Positions 28,711 through 39,194 of a stretch of 64,000 nt of DNA are shown here, piece after piece. The DNA lies in assembly GCA_026122225.1 (NCBI GenBank), contig JANEZZ010003058.1, positions 1 through 64,000 on the forward strand, in the 5' to 3' direction. Under the pieces are notes generated by a model, which was given only the letters and a program-made list of their open reading frames with translations, searched no databases and was not told the origin of the DNA. The stretch's first letter is position 1, and each line of letters begins with the position of its first letter. The translations under genes were made by a program, and so were the position numbers. This DNA comes from Heloderma charlesbogerti (taxonomy: Eukaryota > Chordata > Lepidosauria > Squamata > Helodermatidae).

Positions 28711-30999
28711 ATGGACAGAGATGACAGAGGTGACTTAGTGGATAAAGTAGCAGTTACAGGAACTCTGGGGGAAAGCGACCATGTTGTACTTGAGTACTTG
28801 GTTCTAAGGGAAGCAAAAGCTGAGTGTAGTCAAACGCGTACCCTGGATTTTAGGAAAGATGATTTTAATAAACTCAGAACAATGATCAGTCAGGTCCCAT
28901 GGCAAGCAACGCTAACGAGACAAGGAGTCCAAGATGGGCGGGAGCTTTTAAAAAAGGAAATTCTCAAGGCACAATCACAAACAATTCCAAAAAGAAGAAA
29001 AGGTGGAAGACAACAGAAGAAGCCAATGTGGCTTCACAAAGAGCTTAGGGATGACCTGAAAACAAAAAAAGACATATAGGAAGTGGAAAGAAGGCCAAGT
29101 AACAAAGGAAGAGTACAGGCAGATAGCACAGAATTGCAGGGATGGCGTCAGGAAGGCTAAAGCTGAGAATGAGCTGAGGTTAGCAAGGGATGCTAAAAAC
29201 AACAAAAAGGCTTTCTTCAGCTACGGGCATAGTAAAAGGCAGAGGAAAGAAATGGTGGTTCAGCTATTAAATAAGGATGGCAAAACGATAACAGATGACA
29301 AAGAAAAGGCAGAGGTGCTCAATTCCTACTTTGGCTCAGTCTTCTCCCAAAAGAGGGTCTATGACCCCCCTGGCAAAGGCGAAGTACAGGCTGAAGGGGC
29401 AGGATTGCAGCTTGAGATAGATAGGCATATGGTCAAGGAACACCTAATTACTTTGAATGAATTCAAATCTCCAGGGCCAGATGAACTGCATCCTAGAGTA
29501 ATAAAGGAACTGGCAGAAGAACTCTCAGAACCGCTGTCTATTCTCTTTGAGAAATCATGGAGGATAGGGGAAGTGCCAGATGACTGGAGGAGGGCTAACG
29601 TTGTCCCTAACTTCAAAAAGGGTAAAAAGGAGGAACCTGGGAACTACAGACCAGTCAGTCTGACATCAATCCCTGGGAAAATTCTGGAGCAGATGATAAA
29701 GGAATCCATCTGGAAGCACCTTGACAACAATGCCGTGATTACTCGAAGCCAACATAGATTTGTCAAAAACAAGTCCTGCCAGACAAATCTGATCTCATTT
29801 TTTGATCAAGTAACCTCCCTTGTAGACCGTGGGAATGCTGTAGACATCATATACCTCGACTTCAGCAAAGCTTTCGACAAAGTGCCCCATGATATCCTGA
29901 TGAGCAAACTAGCTCAAAGTGGGCTAGATGAAACAACGATCCGGTGGATCCACAGTTGGCTACAGAATCAGACTCCAAGAGTGCTTATCAATGGGACCTT
30001 CTCAAACTGGGGAGAGGTAACGAGTGGGGTACCGCAGGGCTCAGTCCTGGGCCCAGTGCTCTTCAACATTTTATTAATGACTTGGAGGAGGAGGTGCAGG
30101 GACTGCTGATCAAATTTGCAGATGACACAAAATTGGGCGGGATAGCTAATACTTTGGAAGACAGAAACAAAATTCAAAGTGATCTGGATAGACTGGAGCG
30201 CTGGGCAGAAAACAACAGAATGGCATTTAATAGGGATAAATGCCAAGTTCTGCACCTAGGAAAAAGAAACCAAATGCACAGTTACAAGATGGGGGATATG
30301 TGGCTCAACCACACTACAAGCGAGAAGGATCTTGGAATTGTTGTCGATCACAAGTGGAATATGAGCCAACAATGTGATGTGGCTGCAAAAAAGGCAAATG
30401 CTATTTTGGGCTGCATTAATAGAAGCATCGCTTCCAAATCCTGGGAAGTACTAGTTCCCCTCTACTCAGCACTGGTTAGGCCTCATCTGGAGTACTGTGT
30501 CCAGTTCTGGGCACCACACTTTAAGAAGGATGCAGACAAACTGGAGAGTGTTCAGAGGAGAAAGATGATCAGGGGACTGGAAACAAAGCCCTATGAAGAG
30601 AGACTGAAAGAACTGGGCATGTTTAGCCTTGAGAAGAGAAGACTGAGGGGAGATATGATAGCACTCTTCAAGTACTTGAAAGGTTGTCACAGAGAAGAAG
30701 GCCAGGATCTCTTCTTTTTCATCCCAGAGTGCAGGACACGGAATAATGGGCTCAAGTTACAGGAAGCCAGATTCCGGCTGAACATCAGGAAAAACTTCCT
30801 GACTGTAAGAGCAATACGACAATGGAACCAATTACCTGGGGAGGTGGTGGGCTCTCCCACACTGGAGGCCTTCAAGACGAGGCTGGACAGCCATTTGTCA
30901 GGGATGCTCTGACTTGGATTCCTGCATTGAGCAGGGGGTTGGACTCGATGGCCTTGTAGGCCCGTTCCAACCCTATTATTCTGTGATTCTATGATTCTA
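28711..30999 (+). mobile_element. CR1 LINE, 5'-truncated, near-intact ORF2 remainder
   Basis: Begins inside the endonuclease (ESDHVV motif near 28770), then the linker, reverse transcriptase and C-terminal region. Motifs: PGPDELHPRVIKELAEEL (about 29478), NYRPVSLTSIPGK (about 29643), YLDFSKAFDKVPHD (about 29851), GVPQGSVLGPVLFNI (about 30027), FADDTKLGG (from 30115). The frame shifts twice, near 29070 and near 30070, and otherwise stays open to the stop at 30910-30912. The 3' untranslated tail ends in the CR1 octamer type (TTCTGTGATTCTATGATTCTAT). With two frameshifts it is inactive but fairly young. Confidence 0.93.
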
Positions 31000-31032
31000 T
31001 AAATAAATAAGCATTTTGCAAGTTAGTTTCCA
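31000..31032. repeat. 33-bp direct repeat, right copy
   Basis: Right partner of 28168-28200, identical over its whole length and abutting the CR1 3' end. It diverges immediately afterwards (TTTCC here against GTTTT at the left copy). Confidence 0.9.
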
Positions 31033-31559
31033 TTTCCTTCCTTCCATATACGAATAGGCTTATTATATTGCATGTCCCAAAATGGCAGCTATGTGTAAAT
31101 ATCACCAGTGTTGCTATAGAGATGGAAGGATATTTGGTGAGAATCTTGAATTTTTCATTGTTTTAGCAGAGCAACATTTAACATTTGGCTTACAACTGGT
31201 AATTGTGGAACAATGTAGAATATTAATTTGCCATCAAGTTAATAAGTTCTGACAAAGATATGAATGCAAGTGTTTCACAGTAAGTGTGAAGCAGTCCTGC
31301 AGATTTATAAACTTTCTATATATACTCATTTATCAGCTGTTCTTAAATTTTGTAGATACTTGTTTGTGTTGCAGAGTTCAGATTGCATAATGTGTGTGGC
31401 CAATTTTAAGATTTGCCTTGAGGAAGTTGGCTGTGGAAATAATTTATTTACTTCTGATTGCCAGAATAGCTCCTGCATACTCGGGGCTCCGTCACATAGG
31501 TGGAGAATTCCACATCAGTGCCGGTTCTTTCCCTATCCAGTATCACTGCAGGACTGGGT

Positions 31560-32345
31560 TGCTCTCTTTAGATGGCTGTCCCCATCATGTTATGTTTTGT
31601 TTCTTTCCTTCTCATGGGGATAGTGATGCCACTCAGAGGCATCGTCACCTTTCCGCAAAGAAGCATTACATGTGCTTGGGGCGTAGCGACAGCTCCTCCC
31701 TGGTTCCTGCCCCTTTCCCTCCCCTTGCACGTTACTGGTGGATGGGGACTGACATGCAGACAGTTCCCCCACCAATCTCCCTGGGGGGCCCTGCCTCCCT
31801 GTTAAGTGTTTTTGACAATCTCTGCCATTTACTCGGCTGTTTACTTGCTGGGAATGCACAGCAGGGGAGAGTCCCGGCAGGTCGGAAGGCCAGGACGCTG
31901 CTCCGCTGACCTGCCACTCTGCTGACCTGCTGCTCTGCCGTTCTGCTGACCTGCCTTGATCAGAACGCTGCAGGCCGAAAATGGCAAGGACCCAAAGTGG
32001 TGCAGGCATGAGAAGGCGACACACCCCACAGCCCGTCGTCACCACCTTCGCCATCACGACCGCACCCCCAACAACACAAAACAACCGTCCACAGCCGCCA
32101 ACACACAGCGGTTCATTTGCGCTAGGGGAGAAATACATGGGGAGCTCATGGCGCTCCATTTGCACATGTTTGGAAAAATACCACATTTTTTCTGTTTGAG
32201 GAAAACAAGGTAGGTGGGTGGAAATGGTGGGATAATAACTGGACGATGACGACGTAATGTAATGGACCCGCACAATTCAGTGAGTGGCCAGTCATGAATG
32301 TGCAGTAAACTGGAGGTATAGAGATGCCCTCAGATTCACTTACAT
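31560..32345. other. GC-rich repeat-like segment with short tandem words
   Basis: Higher GC than its surroundings. Contains an imperfect short tandem array of CTGACCTGC-type words at about 31905-31955 and the complementary-looking Ser/Gln/Arg-rich frames on the minus strand (31590-32273). Inverted words (GCGCTAGGGGAGAAATACAT and CATGGCGCTCC) suggest a non-autonomous transposon. No second copy was recognised in the window. Confidence 0.3.
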
Positions 32346-32442
32346 CTCAATCCTGTGCATGTTTATGCACTGCTGCCTGGGGAATGCTGGGAGTTGTAGG
32401 TCGTTTTTTCCGTTTAAACATGCATAGGATTGCACCCTTAAC
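32345..32442. mobile_element. Family E palindromic element, internally deleted
   Basis: Left TCTCAATCCTGTGCATGTTT and right TTTAAACATGCATAGGATTG followed by CACCC are inverted complements; the centre has GAATGCTGGGAGTTGTAGGT. A TTA follows the right end. Same family as 60371-60510 with part of the left arm missing. Confidence 0.6.
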
Positions 32443-32523
32443 CAGGTTATAGTACTCCTAACCCATTATTTAGATTCATTTTCATAATAATTAAAGCAAT
32501 AAAAAAATTGTTTCTCTCTTACT

Positions 32524-32765
32524 CTGGGGGTGGGGAAACTTTTCTGCCAAGAGCTGGGGGATGGCATCCATCTTGTTCTCTCTGTCTTTCTGCCAGCCCC
32601 CCGTTCCTTCCTGCCCAGTGGGCTACTGAAGGAGGAACAGATCACTCTTGCGGAAGGTTTGAACTGATTGGTTTGAGAGGGCTTTTAAAATTAGGTACAG
32701 GGCTGCATGAAATTAGGCTGAGGCCTGCATACAACCTTAGGGCTGCAGGTTGCCCATCCCTGTTT
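32524..32765. mobile_element. hAT-like non-autonomous element
   Basis: Left end CTGGGGGTGGGGAAACTTTT and right end GGTTGCCCATCCCTG are approximate inverted complements of the CAGGGGTGGG type seen in family A. The interior is unrelated to the hairpin family. No transposase. Confidence 0.4.
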
Positions 32766-33599
32766 TACTCTTCCTCGTCATCATCAACTTCTTTGTATGC
32801 TGGTTTTCCATGGTAAAACCATGCTCAAAGTGGCTTACAGCAACATCAAGAAAAATACATAAAATACAACAACATTTCCAGATTCTTTCAGTGCATGGCA
32901 GTTATTGGTGAAGTGGAAATTCTATTATGAGTTCAGGATACTGCGTGATGGAACTGGGGGTGGTACTCATTCCTCGTTAAGTTGTACATGTGGCGTGGGT
33001 TTTTCTACTGAGGAGAATACTTTCTAGGTTTAGCAGGAGCGATAGGACACAAGACCAGTTCAGACAATCACCTAAATGATCATTTAGGACCTAGGTGACT
33101 GGGGACAGATCACAGCAAGTTGTGCCTGCTTTATGAAATTTTGACTTTGAATGTCAAACCCCTACGCCATATCACAAGCTCCCCTGTTTCAAACATGGTT
33201 TAACATGTGGTAGATGGGTGGGTGGAGGCTGCCTTTTGAGAAACACAAGTTCAAATCCTCCTGGATGTGTGGAACAAGTTAAGCTGGTTACACTGTACTT
33301 TATATACTGGCCCTCAAATCCTATGAAATGAAACTCTTTAAATAAATAAAGATTCATAGTTTTAAAACTGTGCTTGCTTTGTCAAATTGAAAATGTGTAA
33401 TGTTTCAACTTTTGATTCAGGAATTTAAAACATTTGAGAAATACAGCAGACAGTATTTCTATAGGCATATAGCTGCAGTAACGGGCATAGGAAAATGCAT
33501 ACTTCAAATGTGTACTTCAAAATGTGTACAGTTATTTCTCAAAATAATTTTAAACATTATCAATAAACTAAGTTAACAGAGCATGAAACTGCATTGTGC

Positions 33600-33686
33600 A
33601 AAGCAATCTTATACATGTCTACTCAGAAATAAGCTTCATTGAATTAAATAGGGCCTATTCCCAGGTAAGCATGTATAAAATTGCAG
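33600..33686. mobile_element. Family B short inverted-repeat element
   Basis: AAGCAATCTTATACATGTCT, CTACTCAGAAATAAGC, AATAGGGCCTATTCCCAGGT and ATAAAATTGCAGC mark the element. Confidence 0.6.
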
Positions 33687-35375
33687 CTTTAGTAAGATTG
33701 AAACATTTAGCTTAAATTAGCTATATTAGAGAAATGGGGGAAAGGTTGATATATTTCTACCATGGTCATGAAATTGCAATTTTCAGGTTCTGGACTTCAA
33801 AAAGTATGGAAATGAAGGGAACTGTGGAATACATAATGTATTATTAGTATTTATACATTTAGAGATGTACCAGAATGCCTTCTAACCTGCTGTACTGGGT
33901 TTCCATTCCTCTGGATCTTCAAGTTTGCAAATAAATAGATAAATGTCTTATTTATTTATTTGTAAGATTAGGATCTCATGCCTAGTACCTTGTAATTAGA
34001 AAATCCTTCCCACACCTTTGGAGAAACCTCTAATTTAAGACACAGTTTTCTTCACACTATCTGTGGCAGAAGAAAGTAAGTAGTGGTGTAAATTGAGTTT
34101 TGTTTTATTTTTCTCTTGGAGCAAATGGAACATGCGATGTATAATTTGCCTGCAGGGAAATCTGCTTTTGGCTTTCAGGCTGGGTTGGAAAATGGTCATA
34201 GTTTTTTGTAAACCCCCCCCCCCCCCGGTGCTCTCTGTTGGCTTCCTAGTGTGAATCAATATGTTTTAGTGTCTTTCAGGGAGTTCGGATCCATTCTATC
34301 AACACAGAGCTACAGCCTTTTAGTAATTGACTGTAGAACAGTTCTATTGAATTGAGTGAGTCTACTTCAGATTATATGGCTTGAAGATTGCAGCTTTATG
34401 AGACCTAATCTTAAAGACTGTAACAGTGGGTGATCTGAGATTACAATTGCTAGGGAAAAAAACTAATGGGCTGAACGTGTACTGTTACACTAGAACTAGC
34501 AGGTAAATTGGGTTTTTACTGCTTCATTTGTTAGGGCTGAAAAAGTTTCTTAAGGATTAGATTTGTTGTAGGAATTGAGCTGTGCATTTTCAGTGGGGAT
34601 CAAAATTGCTTTTTCAAGAGTGTTAAACATCTGTTTTGTCAATATTTGGGACTGTATGGCCCTGTTACGAATGAAACATATGTACCTTACTTGAAAATGT
34701 GGATTTTGCAGTCAGCACTAACCATTAGGCCACGAAGTTTCTATTGTATGCCATTGGCTTTGAAACCTTTTACTTTCAGGAAGCCCTTTCACAAATATTT
34801 GTCTGCCCCAGGACATTCATGTTGTAGGGGGTTCTGGGGAATATCCTTGGATGCTTGCCAGGTCAGTTGAGCCTCACTGTCGCTTCCTTTGAATGCACCA
34901 AAAACAACAAAATTTTTAGCTGGTGCTTGTGGACAACTGACTTCCAGAGTAGCTTGTCTGCTAGCCCGTTACTGATCATGTCACTGCAGAACCCCAGGAT
35001 CCCCTGGAACAGTTTGCAAACCTTTGTTCCGTGCTGTAGTTCTTTTTAAGGTTTAATTCTTTAAAATTGTGTGATGTGGAAAGTGTGTCCTTTAAAAATA
35101 CTAGGCAGCTCACTTATTGCAGTTGACATTTCCAGGTTTTGGAGAACATAAAAATACTCATATCCTGGTGTCACCAATAGAGGGTACGATGCAAACAGAG
35201 TCATTCTTCCTCCATGGCCTGTGCTGTGTTTGTGAGAGTGCATGTGTGTTAGCAGAGAAGTGTTTGGAGCAGTGTGTGTGGTTCCCTAAAAAATAATTCA
35301 ACATCTATCTTTGTTTAATTTTATGCTAGTGGACCCATATAGCCATATATTTTGTAGTGAAGGAGATAAGGGCTT
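33687..35375. other. Intron 1 stretch, unassigned
   Basis: No gene recognised. A 15-17 base C homopolymer at about 34212 is a weak point for sequencing accuracy. The 34.7-35.05 kb part contains text reminiscent of old hAT ends (GTTTGCAAACCTTTGTTCCG) but is too diverged to call. Confidence 0.3.
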
Positions 35376-35379
35376 GTTT

Positions 35380-35680
35380 GCAGTGAGGCTGTGGGATGTG
35401 TGGAGCCACAGTTTTGAATATGCAACCCTGCTCAGGGGTTGTCATGTCATGTGAACCCAGCAAGCATGGGTTATTTGAGAGTTAAACGACCCTTGTATAA
35501 CCCATGGTCTGTTTTAGGGTTACGTGCGGGTTGCTTAACCTTTGCATAACCTACACTTTGCACGACATGACAACCCCTGTGTAGGGTTTGGATACGCAAC
35601 CTGGCGCCTGTGAGCTCATCATGGGTTAAATAATCCACAACGAGCCACAGCATGTCATCTGAACTAGGTCTAAGAGTACA
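35380..35680. mobile_element. Palindromic element, AACCCA-rich (family F-like)
   Basis: Inverted pairs are visible: GGGTTGTCATGTCATGTG against CACGACATGACAACCCCTG, and GTTAAACGACCCTTGTATAA against TTGCATAACC-type text. The spacing implies a stem of more than 100 bp with a central loop near 35,510. Related to 24830-25025. Confidence 0.5.
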
Positions 35681-35756
35681 CTCTGAAAGGCACTTGTAGG
35701 AGAATGCCATATTGCAAAGACCTAAATACCAAGTGACCTTTACGCTAACATTATTT

Positions 35757-35826
35757 ACAGCGCAATCCTATACATTTCTATTCAGAAGTACGTTCTGTTG
35801 ATTTCACTGAGTCTTACTCCCACATA
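35757..35826. mobile_element. Family B element, left part (split by Tc1)
   Basis: CAGCGCAATCCTATACATTT, TTCAGAAGTACG and GAGTCTTACTCCCACATA are the left three quarters of a family B copy. The remainder (GGGTATAGGACTGCAG) resumes at 38225, directly after the Tc1 element and its TA duplication. Confidence 0.75.
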
Positions 35827-38222
35827 CAGTGCCTCTCTTAAGTATTCACCCCATTTGACTTTCCCACATTTGGTTGTGTCACAACCTGGAATTCAAATGG
35901 ATTTAATTGACATTTTTACCATTTGACTTGCACAAAATACTTAACACTTTGAAGGTGCAAAATATTTTTTACTGTTAAACAAAACAACGTTAAAGAAAAA
36001 CAAACTGGCATTTGTTGGTTGCATAAGTATTCACCCCTCTGAGTCACTACTTGGGAGAAGCACTTTTGGCAGCAATTACAGCTGTGAGTCTTTTGGGGTA
36101 AGTCTCTACCAGCTTCGCACATCTGGATCCTGCCATTTTTGCCCATTCTTCTTGGCAAAATTGCTCAAGCTCTGTCAGGTTGGATGGGGACCCTTGGTGA
36201 ACAGTTCAAGTCTTGCCACAGATTATCGATCGGATTGAGGTCTGTCTGGGCTTTGACTGGGGCCCCATCTATATGGCAGCACTTTCATCCCCCACCCCGT
36301 CGCATCTGTGCAGCAATGAGACTTCGAATCGCCATGCCCTGCGATACACTCACAATGTACTGCATGCTTCCCTAAGAGATTCGCTGTGCCCTTTTTTTTG
36401 CCATTATACTGAAATGCGCAGCTGTGCAGTCCCATGAGTGTGGGGGTGCAACACTTCAGTGGCTGTTTTTATATTTGAGGGGCTCTGCTGTGTCTTTCTG
36501 ACCCTGTTTTAGGTAAAAATTGGGTGTTTTGTGCTCCTTCATTTCTGCACCATCAGTTTGTCAGTTCCCCAGCCTCAGACGGTTTGCACTCACAAGCGTG
36601 AGCTCTACGTGCCTGGCCATCACTCTGAAATGGTGCCCGGAGTGATGTTGTTCCTCCCCCAAGACCCTCCCCAGCCCTTGGGCACTGAGTCCAAAAGCAA
36701 CTGTTGCGAAGATACGAAGCTGCAAAAATGTGCGAAAATGGAATTAAATAAATGAAAACGCCCCCTGTGCTTCTGTAACTGTGCAGCTGCAAAGGGATGG
36801 GGGAGCAAAGAGGCGTCACAGAGTGACACAGGCACTACATACACAACACACCCACTGTAAGATGCGAAGTCAGTTCAGGGAAGGAACAGATGGGCCACAA
36901 CCACAGGGGAACCTGCAACAAACCCAAAAAATCGCAGTAAAACGACTCCTTGGAACTCCTCTTTTTTCAGGTGAAAACCATGGATGGCAGTGAAGTCGCA
37001 ACTGCGTCATCTATCACGACGGACCTCGACTCGCACCCGCCCCGGAGTAAAAGCCCAGTGTAGATGGGTCCCGGTTCTTTCTAAGACATTGAGGTTCTTG
37101 TTTTTAAACCACTCCAGTGTAATTTTGGTTGTGTGTTTAGGGTCATTGTCCTGCTGGAAGGTGAACCTGCGCCCCACTCCCAGTCCCTTGGCAGACTGAA
37201 ACAGGTTTTCCTCTAGAATTGTCTTGTATTTGGCGCCATCCATCTTGCCCTCAATCCTGACCCAGTCCCTGCCGATGAAAAGCATCCCCACAACATGATG
37301 CTGCCACCACCATTGTGGGGATGGTATTCTCAGGGTGATGAGCACTGTTGGCTTTGCACCCATTTTGTGGTAAGGCCAAAAAGTTCAGTTTTGGTCTCAT
37401 CAGACCTGAGAACCTTTTCCTGCATGTTTGCTGTGTCTCCCACATGCCTTTTGGCAAAATCCAAATGGAATTTGATATGTATTTTTTTCAGCATAGCTTT
37501 GTTCTTGCCACTCTTCCATAATGTCTAGCTTTGTGAAGCGTTCGAGTGATAGTTGTCCCATGGACAGTTTCTTCCATCTCAGCTGTGGAACTCTAGCTCC
37601 TTCAGAGTTACCATTGGCCCCTTGGTTGCTTCTCTGACTAATGCTCTCCTTACCTGGTCACTGAGTTTTGGTGGATGGCCTTCTCTAGGCAGAGCTGCAG
37701 TTCTGCCATATTCTTTCTGTTTTGTAATATTAAATTTAACAGTGCTTCGGGGGATGTTCATACTTTGGGATATATTTTTATAACCAACCCTGATTCGTGC
37801 TTCTCTAGAACTTTATCCTGGACTTGTTTTGATAGCTCCTTGGTCTTCATGATGCTGTTTGTTTAGATATGCTCTCCAACAAACTCCGGGGCCTTCCAGA
37901 AACAACTGTATTTAATCTGAGATCATACTTTAATTGCTCAGAGGTGGACTCCAATCAACTAATTATGCGACTTCTGAAGGTAGTTGGTTGCACCAGAGCT
38001 TATTTAGGGGTGTCACAGAAAGGGGGTGAAATACTCATGCAATCCAGACTTTCCCATTTTTTATTTGTTAAATATGTAGATTTTTTTCTCCACTTTGACA
38101 TTATGAACTGTTTTGTCTAGATTAGTGTCAAGAAATCCTAATTAAATCCATTTTAATTCCCGGTTGTAACACAACAAAATGTGGAAATGTCAAAGGGGGG
38201 TGAATAATTACACAAGGCACTG
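35827..38222 (-). mobile_element. Tc1/mariner transposon with terminal inverted repeats
   Basis: Bounded by CAGTGCCT...AAGTATTCACCCC at the left and its complement GGGGTGAATAATTACACAAGGCACTG at the right, flanked by TA on both sides (35825-35826, 38223-38224). The inverted repeats extend about 80 bp. The transposase is on the minus strand: the N-terminal helix-turn-helix linker region (KLSDQVRRALVREAT) near 37,670, the second catalytic Asp in FQQDNDPKHT near 37,150, and the NPI(E)NLW block near 36,230, where the catalytic Glu reads as Asp (codon GAT). Frames are broken and an 0.8-kb element is inserted between the two catalytic blocks. Total 2,396 bp, against about 1.6 kb typical, so it is non-functional. 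Confidence 0.92.
36261..37072 (+). mobile_element. Family D non-autonomous element nested in Tc1
   Basis: Tc1 sequence stops at CTTTGACTGG and resumes at GGTTCTTTCTAAGACATTG, with about 812 bases between. The insert starts GGCCCCATCTATATGG and ends GTGTAGATGGGTCCC, short imperfect inverted termini. It shares interior text with 5085-5661. Exact ends and target duplication remain uncertain by a few bases. No transposase. Confidence 0.75.
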
Positions 38223-38224
38223 TA

Positions 38225-38246
38225 AATGGGTATAGGACTGCAGACC
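38225..38246. mobile_element. Family B element, right remnant after Tc1
   Basis: GGGTATAGGACTGCAG completes the family B copy whose left part ends at 35826. Removing Tc1 and one TA restores a continuous element. Confidence 0.7.
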
Positions 38247-38248
38247 TA

Positions 38249-38680
38249 GGGCTCAATCCTACGCAGATAGGCGGCCGCCTCCGAACTCGGAGGCGACCGC
38301 CTATCCAGTGCAGGGCAGGAGAAGCATGGGGGGATTGTTCCCTCCACGCTTCTCCTGCTCTGCATTTTTGGCTAGACAGCTGATCTCGGCTGTCTAGCTG
38401 TGGGAGGGCGGAGCGGCGGAGGAGGCTGCCGGATGACACATAGGATGTGTCATACCAGCATTTCCACCCGCCCTGGAGCACCCCGTTTTGGCCGCTCTGT
38501 CCTTCTCTTGTGAGCGTGGAGCATGGGGCTGTTCTGCGCTGCCTGTGAAGCAGCGCAGAAGTGGGGAAGGTTGGTTCTCCAGGAACCGACCTCGGAGTGC
38601 AGTCTCTGAGGTTGGTTCCTGGAAAACCAGATATCCTGTGGCTGTCTAGCCGCTGACTAGCGGCCATAGGATTGCTCCCT
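38249..38680 (+). mobile_element. GC-rich inverted-repeat element, family C
   Basis: Termini GGGCTCAATCCTACG and CATAGGATTGCTCCCT are inverted complements. The interior is strongly self-complementary (GGCGGCCGCCTCC with GGAGGCGACCGCC; GAAGCATGGGGGGAT with its partner; paired GGTTGGTT words). Same family as 15533-15955 in the other orientation. The 179-codon minus-strand frame inside it is a composition effect. Confidence 0.75.
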
Positions 38681-39194
38681 CCACATATTAAGTAAAATTT
38701 TAGTAAATTTTAATTTTAGTAAAATTTAGAAAACAAAAGCCAAGTGTCAATCCTTCCAATGTGTAGAGAGGTATATGAAAGGTATATGAAAGTAAAAGGA
38801 GTAGAAACAGAAATCAGATGGAGAAATGGAGGAGGTGAAAAAGGTAAACATGGTAGGGAGGAGCTTATTCTGGGCCACAATTCAAGACTAGGTTTTTGCA
38901 ACAGAACTATTGCTGCTTTTGTATTTTTATATTTAGTGGGTTTTGTTTTGTAAGGATGTTTTTAATTTGTTAAAATTTATGATTTCTGTTTTAGCTGCCC
39001 TAAGCTAAAAGGTGAGTATAAATATTTTTATGTTTTAAGGGGTTGTACCCTTAAAGGTAGCCTAAAAATAATTTTAGATAGATAGATTTTAAATAAATAA
39101 AACAAAATTTCCACATCAGGCTTAGTCTTGAAATTTGAGAACTAATTATAAATAAGAATGAACCTGAACTCGTGCGGGGCACTTGTGCAATCCT

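Noticed and set aside
29252..30912. Two long frames considered as a host gene
   Set aside because: Reverse transcriptase motifs and the octamer 3' end identify a CR1 LINE with a frameshift between the frames.
31590..32273. 227-codon minus-strand frame
   Set aside because: No recognisable domain, reiterated Ser/Arg/Gln words from short tandem repeats, no exon borders.
38128..38667. 179-codon minus-strand frame
   Set aside because: It runs across the family C palindromic element and the Tc1 terminal repeat; explained by GC content.
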